Below, one piece after another: positions 6,973 through 13,312 of a DNA stretch of 21,852 nt (within the stretch, counting starts at the first letter, position 1; each line of letters begins with the position of its first letter). Source of the DNA: an uncultured Clostridia bacterium (GTDB lineage Bacteria; Bacillota; Clostridia; TANB77; CAG-508). Where the stretch lies: assembly GCA_934169775.1 (NCBI GenBank), contig CAKPOI010000027.1, forward strand, positions 1-21,852. The letters are read 5' to 3'. The translations under genes were made by a program, and so were the position numbers. The notes under the pieces were generated by a model that saw only the letters and a list, made by a program, of their open reading frames with translations, ran no database searches and was not told where the DNA came from.

Positions 6973-7055
6973 TCTCGCTTACTTTATTAAAGTTTACTAA
7001 CCAGATACTATGTATCGCGACTGTTGATTAGTAATTAAAAGCTACTCCCTTTTAA
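6966..7055 (-). promoter_or_regulatory. yybP-ykoY (Mn2+-sensing) riboswitch aptamer
   Basis: The minus strand has the two hallmark segments: AAAAGGGAGTAGC at the 5' side and AAGCGAGACTTTT at the 3' side, closed by a P1 stem (7049-7055 with 6966-6972). Between them are the paired CTAATCAAC and GGTTAG segments and a GTCGCGA segment. This is the architecture of the yybP-ykoY family, whose members sense Mn2+ and usually turn on exporters. The terminator overlapping P1 and the downstream P-type ATPase agree. Identified by eye; a covariance-model search (Rfam yybP-ykoY) would settle it. Confidence 0.8.
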
Positions 7056-7093
7056 TATTTTAGTGTTAAAAAGTCGTTGATTTTTTAATTTGG

Positions 7094-7124
7094 AAAAATT
7101 GTATTTAATGTATAACATACAATT
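7094..7124 (-). terminator. Weak terminator after tRNA-Glu
   Basis: Minus-strand AATTGTAT (7117-7124) pairs perfectly with ATACAATT (7097-7104), followed by a T-run (7094-7098). It lies 18 bases beyond the encoded CCA. The stem is AT-rich, so some read-through into the riboswitch region is possible. Confidence 0.5.
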
Positions 7125-7141
7125 CTAACATTTTATAGCTT

Positions 7142-7216
7142 TGGTGACCCCTACGGGAATCGAACCCATGATTCCACCTTGAGAGGGTGGCGTCTTAGCC
7201 GCTTGACCAAGGGGCC
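7142..7216 (-). tRNA. tRNA-Glu (anticodon CTC), CCA encoded
   Basis: The acceptor stem GGCCCCT/AGGGGTC, the anticodon stem CCACC/GGTGG with loop CTCTCAA (anticodon CTC, U33 present) and the T-arm GGGTTCGATTCCC all fold normally. Discriminator A is followed by encoded CCA (7142-7144). It reads GAG. It has its own promoter at 7247-7275. The minor Glu tRNA with CTC is in addition to the TTC species expected elsewhere in the genome. Confidence 0.95.
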
Positions 7217-7225
7217 ATAAATACT

Positions 7226-7240
7226 GTACACAGTGTGTAC
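7226..7240. promoter_or_regulatory. Perfect dyad at the tRNA-Glu transcription start
   Basis: GTACACA (7226-7232), one centre base, TGTGTAC (7234-7240). The expected start of the tRNA transcript, about 7 bases past the -10 box, falls at its upstream edge. It could be an operator or a 5' leader hairpin trimmed by RNase P. Confidence 0.4.
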
Positions 7241-7246
7241 TATGTA

Positions 7247-7275
7247 TTTATATCATGTTTTTATAAATTAGTCAA
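7247..7275 (-). promoter_or_regulatory. Promoter of tRNA-Glu
   Basis: Minus-strand TTGACT (7270-7275), 17-bp spacer, TATAAA (7247-7252), with TG one base upstream of the -10. Near-consensus. The -35 overlaps the stop codon of the Mini-III gene. Confidence 0.8.
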
Positions 7276-7666
7276 CACTAATCTTTAAAATTTCTTGTAA
7301 TCTGTCACTTTGTTCAGTCAAATACAAATATCCAAGAAGAGCCTCATATGCTGTGGCATACATATATTCTTGAACATTTGCATTTTTAGGCAAATGATGA
7401 TTTTCAGCATTTCTGCCTCTCCTTACCACATCTTTTTCTTCTTCTGTTAAGTCATCATAAATACGTTTTAAAATTTCTGATTGAGCACCAGCTTTAACAT
7501 ATTTTATTGCCTCGACATGTAATGCATGTGGCTTCATATTTGTTTCATTTACTAGTTTTGTTCTTATATATAATTCATATACACAATCACCAACATATGC
7601 CCATGTAAGTGGTGGCAACAATTTTACTTCTTGAATACTACGCTTAATTTCTATAAATGATTCCAA
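7268..7666 (-). CDS. mrnC: Mini-ribonuclease 3 (Mini-III)
   Basis: 132 aa, the usual Mini-III length: an RNase III catalytic domain without a dsRNA-binding domain. It processes the ends of 23S rRNA precursor in low-GC Gram-positives. Signature stretches are LTWAYVGDCVYELYIR (catalytic-helix Asp27), RGRNAENHHLPKNA and YATAYEALLGYLYL (acidic Glu of the second active-site cluster). The start is TTG at 7666, 7 bases after GAGG; no ATG or GTG upstream fits. It follows rbgA by 34 bp, so the two ribosome-maturation genes are probably co-transcribed. Between them and the ATPase lies the independently transcribed tRNA. Confidence 0.93.
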   Translation of the reverse strand: MESFIEIKRSIQEVKLLPPLTWAYVGDCVYELYIRTKLVNETNMKPHALHVEAIKYVKAGAQSEILKRIYDDLTEEEKDVVRRGRNAENHHLPKNANVQEYMYATAYEALLGYLYLTEQSDRLQEILKISVD

Positions 7667-7700
7667 TTTTTTTCCTCTTTTCCAAATAAATTATATATTT

Positions 7701-8669
7701 TTAATTTTTACTATCTGCTTTTTCGATTGTAATTTTTCCTAATACTCCATTCTTAAATTCATCTAATAAAATTTTTGCAGTTTTTTCATCATCTATATTT
7801 CCACCTGAAATTATACATCCTCTTTTCCTTCCGATTTCTTGCATAATCTCATAAATATTTTGATTTTCTGGTTGGAAATCTTGTCCCATAACTTCTTTTA
7901 TGTATTCCTCTTTTAATTGATATCTTTGACATATTTTTTCTGGATATTCTTTTAATAGATATTTTGTAAGCTCATATGCTACTTCTACTTTATCTAAAAT
8001 ATCTTCTTTTATAGAACCTGTAAATGCTAAGTGTAATGCTACCTCATTACTTTCGAATTTTGGCCATAATACACCTGGGGTATCTAATAATTCTACTTTT
8101 TCATTTATTCGTATCCATTGTTTTTGCTTCGTTACACCTGGCTTATTTCCAACTCCTGCTAAAGTTCTTTTACTTATTCTATTTATAAAAGATGATTTTC
8201 CTACATTTGGTATTCCTAATATCATTGCTCTAATTTTTCTTCCTGTTCTTCCTTTTAAATCCATTTCTTCTTTTTTATCTTTCATGACTTCTTCTATTTT
8301 GCTTACTACTTGTGCTATTCCTGTTCCAAATTGTGAATCTGTTAATACTGCTGGTATCCCCTTTTTTGTAAAATATGATAGCCATCTTTGATTTTCTTTT
8401 TCTTCTGCTAAATCACATTTGTTTAATATTACTATTTTTTTCTTTCCTTTTGTTATTTCTTCTATATCTGGATTCCTACTTGCTATTGGTATTCTTGCAT
8501 CTAATAATTCTATTACTATATCTATTAATTTTAAGTCTTCTTTTATTTGCCTTCTTGTTTTTGCCATATGTCCTGGATACCATGATATCGGGGCAATTCG
8601 ACAACTTTTTTCTTCTATATTATTTTCTTTTTTTTCTTGTCTTGCTTTTCTTTTTTGATACATATTCAT
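7701..8669 (-). CDS. rbgA: Ribosome biogenesis GTPase RbgA (YlqF)
   Basis: 322 aa. Circularly permuted GTPase: G4 NKCD (83-86) comes before G1 GIPNVGKSS (152-160), G2 Thr around 180 and G3 DTPG (196-199). WYPGHMAKTRRQ near residues 30-41 is typical of YlqF, and the C-terminal helical domain (about 220-310) binds the ribosome. RbgA acts late in 50S subunit assembly. A Lys/Glu-rich N-terminal extension of about 25 residues makes it a little longer than the Bacillus protein. AAGGAAG precedes the ATG at 8669. It neighbours mrnC, another 50S maturation factor. Confidence 0.95.
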   Translation of the reverse strand: MNMYQKRKARQEKKENNIEEKSCRIAPISWYPGHMAKTRRQIKEDLKLIDIVIELLDARIPIASRNPDIEEITKGKKKIVILNKCDLAEEKENQRWLSYFTKKGIPAVLTDSQFGTGIAQVVSKIEEVMKDKKEEMDLKGRTGRKIRAMILGIPNVGKSSFINRISKRTLAGVGNKPGVTKQKQWIRINEKVELLDTPGVLWPKFESNEVALHLAFTGSIKEDILDKVEVAYELTKYLLKEYPEKICQRYQLKEEYIKEVMGQDFQPENQNIYEIMQEIGRKRGCIISGGNIDDEKTAKILLDEFKNGVLGKITIEKADSKN

Positions 8670-8746
8670 AATTTTATTACTTCCTTTTTTATAAATTGTT
8701 ATTTGTGTTTATAGTAGCAAAAATTAAAATTAAATTTCATATTTTC

Positions 8747-8776
8747 TTGACTTTATCATTCTATTTAGAGTATAAT
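8747..8776 (+). promoter_or_regulatory. Promoter of the small RNA opposite the 36-aa peptide gene
   Basis: TTGACT (8747-8752), 18-bp spacer, TATAAT (8771-8776). It is one of the best promoters in the window although no plausible protein gene follows. Confidence 0.75.
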
Positions 8777-8783
8777 AAAAATA

Positions 8784-8864
8784 GGAAATGGAGAAACCAC
8801 AAACGTGGTTTGCCAGTAATTTGTGAAAACACATCTTACCGTCAAGTAACAGATGTGTTTTTTA
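8784..8864 (+). ncRNA. Predicted ~80-nt small RNA, candidate type I antitoxin
   Basis: It starts about 8 bases after the consensus promoter at 8747-8776 and ends at the strong hairpin plus T-run at 8826-8864. Inside is a perfect hairpin AAACCAC-AAAC-GTGGTTT (8794-8811). Its AAACCAC segment is complementary to GTGGTTT in the 5' leader of the convergent peptide mRNA (9027-9033), and CACATCT in its terminator arm is complementary to AGATGTG in that leader (9031-9037). It also overlaps the peptide mRNA's 3' end at the shared terminator. This is the layout of Fst/RNAII-type antitoxin RNAs. The role is inferred; the RNA itself is well supported by promoter and terminator. Confidence 0.6.
8826..8861. 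terminator. Shared bidirectional terminator of the candidate toxin mRNA and antitoxin RNA
   Basis: AAAACACATCT (8826-8836) pairs with AGATGTGTTTT (8851-8861), 11 bp, with an inner TTAC/GTAA pairing. On the plus strand it ends in six T (8858-8863); on the minus strand in four T. Confidence 0.75.
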
Positions 8865-8869
8865 TTTGT

Positions 8870-8980
8870 CTATTTGCTTAAAAATATTACGAATATAATT
8901 AAGGCAAATACTATAATAGTTTCGACAACTAAAGCAAATAAAAGTAAGTATACTATTTCTAATAAAACTGCTTCTATCAT
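8870..8980 (-). CDS. 36-aa hydrophobic membrane peptide, candidate type I toxin
   Basis: The frame ATG 8980 to TAG 8870 encodes a 36-residue peptide that is almost one transmembrane helix. It has three Glu residues (3, 8, 20), an FALVVETIIVFALIIFVIFL core and a Lys at the C-terminus. The ribosome binding site, GGAGG (8988-8992) with a 7-base gap, is ideal, which is strong evidence of translation. A promoter lies at 9064-9092, and a small hairpin (AAAGG/CCTTT near 9000) precedes the binding site. Size, hydrophobicity and a convergent small RNA match type I toxins such as Fst or TxpA, but I recognise no family signature. It could instead be a small membrane regulator. Confidence 0.65.
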   Translation of the reverse strand: MIEAVLLEIVYLLLFALVVETIIVFALIIFVIFLSK

Positions 8981-9063
8981 AGCACCACCTCCATTCTAAA
9001 GGACAAGCCTTTATATGTAAAGTGGCAAACCACATCTGCTTATTCTCATTTCCCATTTTAGTT

Positions 9064-9092
9064 ATTCTACAATATTATTTTAGATTTGTCTA
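9064..9092 (-). promoter_or_regulatory. Promoter of the 36-aa peptide gene
   Basis: Minus-strand TAGACA (9087-9092), 17-bp spacer, TAGAAT (9064-9069). The start would be near 9057, leaving a structured leader of about 77 bases. The first bases of this transcript (AAAATGGGAAATGAG) resemble those of the opposite small RNA (AAAATAGGAAATGGAG). Confidence 0.65.
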
Positions 9093-9183
9093 TAAAATTT
9101 ATAAATTTTTATAATTTCTTACTGAGATGTAACATTTTATATTTAATGTTTTTATTCTTCTATTAGTTCAACTAAAGGAGAAA

Positions 9184-9531
9184 TTACATTTCCTCAAACT
9201 CTTTTATAAAATTTATAATATCACCATTATTTTCTTTAACATCTTTTTTAGCCAATAACTCATCTAAAGTAAAATATTCACCATCTATATTTTCACCATT
9301 TACTAAATAAAAATAATGATGATATCTTTTTATTTTCTTGTTTGGTACAGAATACTTATCATGTATTTTATCAAACAAAAACTCAACATCATTTGTATTG
9401 TACTTACTTTTTATTTCTTCAATATTATTACCTTTGATATTTGGAAATAAATACATTCCCCATCTTTTATCAAAATAATTTAAATACTTATCTCCCTTTT
9501 TTATTATTATAATTGAATGTACATATTCCAT
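9184..9531 (-). CDS. Hypothetical protein, possible degenerate Nudix-like fold
   Basis: 115 aa. The ATG at 9531 follows GGAGGAG closely. The order of segments (YVHSIIIIKKGDKYLNYF, then WGMYLFPNIKG, later HHYFYLV and EYFTLDELLAKK near the C-terminus) recalls a Nudix domain, in which a strand, a W-x-FP-x-G turn and a late acidic EYFTLDEL strand/helix occur. The Nudix box GX5EX7REUXEEXGU is not there, so hydrolase activity is doubtful. No signal peptide or membrane helix. It stands alone between rdgB-like and the small toxin-like locus. Function unknown. Confidence 0.7.
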   Translation of the reverse strand: MEYVHSIIIIKKGDKYLNYFDKRWGMYLFPNIKGNNIEEIKSKYNTNDVEFLFDKIHDKYSVPNKKIKRYHHYFYLVNGENIDGEYFTLDELLAKKDVKENNGDIINFIKEFEEM

Positions 9532-9591
9532 ACTTCTCCTCCATTCTTTAGTAATAAACAGACATTTTATCTATTAACTGCATATACAATT

Positions 9592-9623
9592 AAAGGACAA
9601 GATACTAACATCTTAGTCCTTTT
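9592..9623. terminator. Hairpin between the HAM1-like gene and the hypothetical gene
   Basis: AAAGGAC plus AAGAT (9592-9603) pairs with ATCTT and GTCCTTT (9610-9622) with a single bulged A. Only three or four T follow in either direction, so it is a weak terminator or mRNA end structure. Confidence 0.45.
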
Positions 9624-9640
9624 GTATAATGTAAAATTTT

Positions 9641-10243
9641 TTATACATGTTCAGCAATAAAATTTACAACATCATCTTCATTGCCTATTAGCTTTTCTTT
9701 TTCTTGTTCTGTAACATCTGTAAAATATTTATTATTGCCCTCATATTTAGAAATTGAATTTAATGGATAACCTGGATTCATTTTTGTAGAAGGTTTGTCC
9801 ACCATATAAAATCCACTTTTAGACCATGAATACGTACATTCTTCTCCATTTTCATTAACTACAGCTAATCCATAGACCCATTTTGCCTTTAATTTTCCTC
9901 TTTTTCCATACTTTTTAACCAAAGAAGTGTAATGTTCTATCATCTCGTCATCTTCTAAAACTTTTCCATTTATTCTTCTTACAAATAATCCTGGTTGCTC
10001 TTGTTCAGGAACATTTTCTAAATATAATGAATCATCCATTCCAATTGCAATTTTGCCTGTAACTTCATGACATTCTCTTGCCTTTTTTAATGCATTTTCA
10101 GTTACATCTTTTCCATCTTCTTTTATATTAATTTTTATACCTATATCTCTTAAAGATATAACATTTATCCCCTTTTCTAATAAACCTTTTGAAAATCTTT
10201 TGGCTTTTGTTGGATTACCTGTTGCAAAAATAACTTGCTTCAC
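9641..10243 (-). CDS. Non-canonical purine NTP pyrophosphatase, HAM1/RdgB (ITPase) family, divergent
   Basis: 200 aa from GTG at 10243, 9 bases after AAAGGA. This start gives the typical MKQVIFATGNPTKAKRF beginning; the longer ATG start at 10261 would put the ribosome binding site inside the gene. Family motifs: ATGNPTKAKRF (nucleotide-binding, about 6-16), the acidic GMDDSLYLENV (in place of the usual ADDSGL), QPGLFVRR (in place of PGVYSARY) and the late basic region around MNPGYPLNSISK. These enzymes hydrolyse ITP, XTP and dITP to monophosphates and keep them out of nucleic acids. The altered acidic and PG motifs suggest a divergent subgroup, perhaps with different specificity. Confidence 0.8.
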   Translation of the reverse strand: MKQVIFATGNPTKAKRFSKGLLEKGINVISLRDIGIKINIKEDGKDVTENALKKARECHEVTGKIAIGMDDSLYLENVPEQEQPGLFVRRINGKVLEDDEMIEHYTSLVKKYGKRGKLKAKWVYGLAVVNENGEECTYSWSKSGFYMVDKPSTKMNPGYPLNSISKYEGNNKYFTDVTEQEKEKLIGNEDDVVNFIAEHV

Positions 10244-10327
10244 TCTGACCATTCCTTTCATATTTACATTTACTTAGCTGCAAACTTTAAATGTTAGATA
10301 TAATTATTCCAAAAGCAAATTCACACA

Positions 10328-10804
10328 TTACATTGTTCTGTAATTATTTTTATCTGCTCTATCATCCATTTTTCTATCAAACTCTTCATTTTTATAAAAC
10401 CAATCTGTTTTTTTATCAACTGGATGAGCTTTTCTTCCTTTATCTAATAAAATATCAATTAAAACAGCAAGTGGAATAATAATACCTATTACAGAAAAAA
10501 ACAAGCTTGACATTTGATCCATTCCTAATTGTTCTCCTGCTGCTAAAAGAGAACACTTCTCAGTAATATCAGCACCAAAATACACTCCATATAAACCAAG
10601 ATATAAAACTGCACCAACTGTTTTTCTTTTTACAACTAATATTGCACATAATAGAAATGCAAATAATAGTCCTATTTCAAAATTCATATTAAAAGGTGCT
10701 ACTACAAATTCTTTTCCTAATTGTGCCATTAATACAACAACAATTCTAAATACCCAATACATAATCATAAACATAACAACCAAATATGTTGATAATTTTT
10801 TCAT
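10328..10804 (-). CDS. Hypothetical membrane protein with charged C-terminal tail
   Basis: 158 aa. Four probable membrane helices lie at about 6-28, 42-58, 64-82 and 98-120, followed by a cytoplasmic-type charged tail (about 125-158) rich in Lys, Asp and Glu, including WFYKNEEFDRKMDDRADK. The ATG at 10804 follows AAAGGGTG. I do not recognise a family. It is upstream of the HAM1-like gene on the same strand with an 84-base gap, so co-transcription is possible. A terminator (10886-10916) isolates it from DUF1292. Confidence 0.7.
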   Translation of the reverse strand: MKKLSTYLVVMFMIMYWVFRIVVVLMAQLGKEFVVAPFNMNFEIGLLFAFLLCAILVVKRKTVGAVLYLGLYGVYFGADITEKCSLLAAGEQLGMDQMSSLFFSVIGIIIPLAVLIDILLDKGRKAHPVDKKTDWFYKNEEFDRKMDDRADKNNYRTM

Positions 10805-10885
10805 ATAAAATTCACCCTTTCTCTCTCGTTTTTCTGCAATATATTCTCTTTAATAATACATTTTCACTAAAACTACATTAATGTC

Positions 10886-10916
10886 AAAAAGGTGAAGATT
10901 AATCTTCACCCCTTTT
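10886..10916 (-). terminator. Terminator after the DUF1292 gene
   Basis: The 20-bp perfect palindrome at 10891-10910 (GGTGAAGATT and its complement) gives a 10-bp stem with essentially no loop, or an 8-bp stem with a TTAA loop. On the minus strand it is followed by TTTTT (10886-10890). It ends the gene at 10924-11229. Confidence 0.8.
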
Positions 10917-10923
10917 ATCTTAA

Positions 10924-11229
10924 TTAATCTACAAAATCAAAATCATCTTTAAATTTTTCTTTAAATATTTCAAATACTTTATTTAAAACTTCTTCATCCT
11001 CAACACTTACATATGATTCTTCTTCTGAATCTTCATCTGTATCTTCTACTTTTAAGATAACAACTTCTCCTTCTTCTTCTTCTTCTTCATCTATTATTGG
11101 TAATAAAACAACATATTCTTCATTATCTAATTCAACTAAATCTAAAAATTCAAATTTAACTTCATTACCTTCTTCATCATTTAGTATAACAATATTGTCT
11201 AAATCTTCTCCTTCATATTCTTCATTCAT
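10924..11229 (-). CDS. DUF1292 (YrzB-like) acidic protein
   Basis: 101 aa, extremely acidic, with Glu/Asp runs in the middle. IVILNDEEGNEVKFEFLDLVELDNEEYVVLLPI is the DUF1292 pattern. AAAGGAG precedes the ATG at 11229. In Bacillus and many Firmicutes this gene follows ireB (yrzL) and ruvX (yrrK), as here, though here about 210 bp and a separate promoter intervene. The molecular function of the family is not established. The terminator at 10886-10916 follows directly. Confidence 0.88.
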   Translation of the reverse strand: MNEEYEGEDLDNIVILNDEEGNEVKFEFLDLVELDNEEYVVLLPIIDEEEEEEGEVVILKVEDTDEDSEEESYVSVEDEEVLNKVFEIFKEKFKDDFDFVD

Positions 11230-11306
11230 GGTTATATTCTCCTTTCAAATTTATATTATAATATTAATATTCACAAATTTAATTTTTCTATACTAATATT
11301 ACTCAT

Positions 11307-11335
11307 ATCATAACCTATTTTTTAGTTTTTTGCAA
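11307..11335 (-). promoter_or_regulatory. Promoter of the DUF1292 gene
   Basis: Minus-strand TTGCAA (11330-11335), 17-bp spacer, TATGAT (11307-11312), pointing at the ATG at 11229. It shows DUF1292 can be expressed apart from ruvX. Nothing else is visible in 11230-11439. Confidence 0.6.
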
Positions 11336-11439
11336 TATTTATGAAAAAAATCTTTAATTTTTTTATAAAAAATTACACTTAATAAAATTTTCTACCAAAA
11401 GCATATAGAATCATATTATTTTTTGCTTACACTAAATTA

Positions 11440-11868
11440 TTAAGTGCTTTTTGAGTCCGTCCCCAAAAACATTTCCAATATATAAACAGCAGAAATCGTA
11501 TCAACTATTGACCTTTTTTTCTTTTTATTAACATCTAGAAAATTCATAGTTTTGTGTGCAGCAACTGTCGTTAATCTTTCGTCTACAGTAACTATTTTTT
11601 TGCCTGGATATTTGCAAGACAATTTATGTATAAATTTTTCTGTGACTTCTGCTCTTTCTGTTTTTGTTCCATTCATATTATATGGCATTCCAACTACTAT
11701 AGTATCAACATCATATTGTTCAAAAATTTCATCTAATCTTCGTAAAACAATTTTATCTGAATTATTACGTTGAATTGTTTCCAAACCTTGTGCTGTTATA
11801 TTTAAAGCATCTGTAATTGCTACCCCTACTCTAGCATCTCCATAATCTATTCCTAATATTCTACTCAT
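11440..11868 (-). CDS. ruvX: RuvX/YqgF putative Holliday junction resolvase / pre-16S rRNA nuclease
   Basis: 142 aa from the ATG at 11868 (MSRILGIDYGDARVGVAIT). A TTG two codons upstream is also in frame but less likely. RNase H-like fold: catalytic Asp9 in GIDYGDARVG, the central VVGMPYNMNGT strand, then VDERLTT (Glu) and the late Asp in VDTISAVYILEMFL. The family is linked to Holliday junction resolution and, in E. coli, to 16S rRNA 5' maturation. Its start overlaps the end of ireB by 8 bases, so the two are translationally coupled. The C-terminus is FLGTDSKST. Confidence 0.93.
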   Translation of the reverse strand: MSRILGIDYGDARVGVAITDALNITAQGLETIQRNNSDKIVLRRLDEIFEQYDVDTIVVGMPYNMNGTKTERAEVTEKFIHKLSCKYPGKKIVTVDERLTTVAAHKTMNFLDVNKKKKRSIVDTISAVYILEMFLGTDSKST

Positions 11869-12118
11869 CTTCAATACCTATATAATTCTTTACCATTTTT
11901 TCTAATAATTCGTCTCTTTCAATTGTTCTTATTTTATTTCTTGCATCATGATAACTTGTTATATATGTAGGATCACCTGATAATATATATCCAACTAATT
12001 GATTTATAGGATTATATCCTTTTTCTTGTAAAGCCTCATATACTTCTTTTAAAATTTCTTTTGTTCTAAGGTTCTCTATTTTTTCAACCTCAAAATGCAT
12101 AGTTTTATCAAATTCCAT
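11861..12118 (-). CDS. ireB: IreB family regulatory phosphoprotein (UPF0297)
   Basis: 85 aa, the normal family length, from the ATG at 12118, preceded by AAAGGAAAGTGATAAAT. MEFDKTMHFEVEK, EVYEALQEKGYNPINQLVGYILSGDPTYITSY and ARNKIRTIERDELLE match IreB/YrzL. In Enterococcus, IreB is phosphorylated by the PASTA kinase IreK and affects cephalosporin tolerance; Thr7 and neighbouring Thr/Ser residues are candidate sites. It forms the start of ireB-ruvX and lies 65 bp after the GAF-GGDEF-like gene, probably partly co-transcribed with it. Confidence 0.95.
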   Translation of the reverse strand: MEFDKTMHFEVEKIENLRTKEILKEVYEALQEKGYNPINQLVGYILSGDPTYITSYHDARNKIRTIERDELLEKMVKNYIGIEDE

Positions 12119-12183
12119 ATTTATCACTTTCCTTTCTTTCAAAAATAAAATTTAACAAAGCCAAAATTTTAATTATTTTTCAA

Positions 12184-13293
12184 CTAAATCTTAGTAATGT
12201 CACTCTCATTCTTACCTGTACTATCAATATATTCTTCCAACTTCTTTAAAACTTCTTCAAGTCCAGTACCTTTATAATAAGTAGACAAAGCAAAATTCAA
12301 AACTGGAGAAACAAATACTTTATTATCAGAATTTTCTGAGTTTTCATCATCATCATTACCTGGTAAAGTAATTTTCAAATTTTCTAAAGATGTTTTCAAA
12401 TCATTTAAGAAATCTGCAACTCCTGTAATTTCAACTCCAGAAAAAGCAATAACAAACTTAGGTCCCATATATCTTACAAAAACATATTCAGAAGCTATAT
12501 TTTTCTTAACAAACTCACTAACTTGAGTAACAACTTCATTTCCCATTTCTCTTGAATATTTTTTATTTATTTTTTCCAAATTTGTAATTCTAAACATACA
12601 AATTGTAGAAGTTGTATATTGATCTATAACTCTTTTACCTTCTCCATACAAATATTCTTCAGAATACAAACCAGTAAATAAATCTTTCCTAACAATGCTT
12701 TCCAAAGTTTTTTGATGAACCACTGTTTTTAAAACTGAAACAATATTATCTTTTATAACCTCTAGAACAGTTGTATCAACATTATCAAAATCATGTGGAG
12801 TTCCACTTTCTATAATCCAATAACCTATGTAAACATTATCTATGTATAATGGAAAAAATATGGCTGATTTAGCTCTACCAAATTCCATTTGTTGATATGG
12901 TAATCTCTCTCTTTCATTATTAACTGTTACATATTTAGGTGTTGCAGTAGTAATACTATCTTTAAACATTTCCACATCCTGTAATTTTTTTAAAGATTCC
13001 CAATGCCTTTTATCAACATTTGAAGCTTTTACCTGATATTCTGCACCATCAAATACAACAATTGTAGAATATTTTATTTCGTATTTTTCAATTAATATCT
13101 CATTGATTTTTTCAATCTTATTATCAACACTTGACGTTTCTCCTATTGCATTCATAAAATCTTGTACAACAGACAAATTAGTTATTTTTTGATTAATATT
13201 TCTAAATGTTTGTATTTTTTTATGAATACTTAAATTATATATAATAAGACCTATTACAACAATTATTAATACAGCCACTATTACCATTAACAC
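12184..13293 (-). CDS. Membrane-anchored GAF protein with degenerate GGDEF domain
   Basis: 369 aa from GTG at 13293, which follows AAGGAGG by 8 bases; the in-frame ATG at 13287 would be too far away. One N-terminal membrane helix (about 3-20), a GAF-like sensor domain (about 45-190; KYSTIVVFDG, SAIFFPLYIDNVYIGYWIIES) and a GGDEF-like domain (about 200-355) that begins with KDLFTGLYSEEYL. The signature GGDEF is replaced by MGPKF (276-280, in VRYMGPKFVIAF), so diguanylate cyclase activity should be lost. A Glu/Asn/Asp insert (about 315-328) is low-complexity. It is the last gene of the operon starting at 16183, 19 bp after the MinD-like gene. It could be a ligand sensor or structural partner of that ATPase. 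Confidence 0.8.
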   Translation of the reverse strand: MLMVIVAVLIIVVIGLIIYNLSIHKKIQTFRNINQKITNLSVVQDFMNAIGETSSVDNKIEKINEILIEKYEIKYSTIVVFDGAEYQVKASNVDKRHWESLKKLQDVEMFKDSITTATPKYVTVNNERERLPYQQMEFGRAKSAIFFPLYIDNVYIGYWIIESGTPHDFDNVDTTVLEVIKDNIVSVLKTVVHQKTLESIVRKDLFTGLYSEEYLYGEGKRVIDQYTTSTICMFRITNLEKINKKYSREMGNEVVTQVSEFVKKNIASEYVFVRYMGPKFVIAFSGVEITGVADFLNDLKTSLENLKITLPGNDDDENSENSDNKVFVSPVLNFALSTYYKGTGLEEVLKKLEEYIDSTGKNESDITKI

Positions 13294-13312
13294 AATTTTT
13301 TCCTCCTTATTA

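Noticed and set aside
8696..8881. 61-aa plus-strand frame across the small RNA
   Set aside because: It starts upstream of the promoter boxes, reads through the RNA hairpins and has no ribosome binding site.
8862..9056. 64-aa frame overlapping the 36-aa peptide
   Set aside because: It begins at the predicted transcript start with no ribosome binding site, and its composition is mixed. The 36-aa frame has an ideal binding site and clear membrane character.
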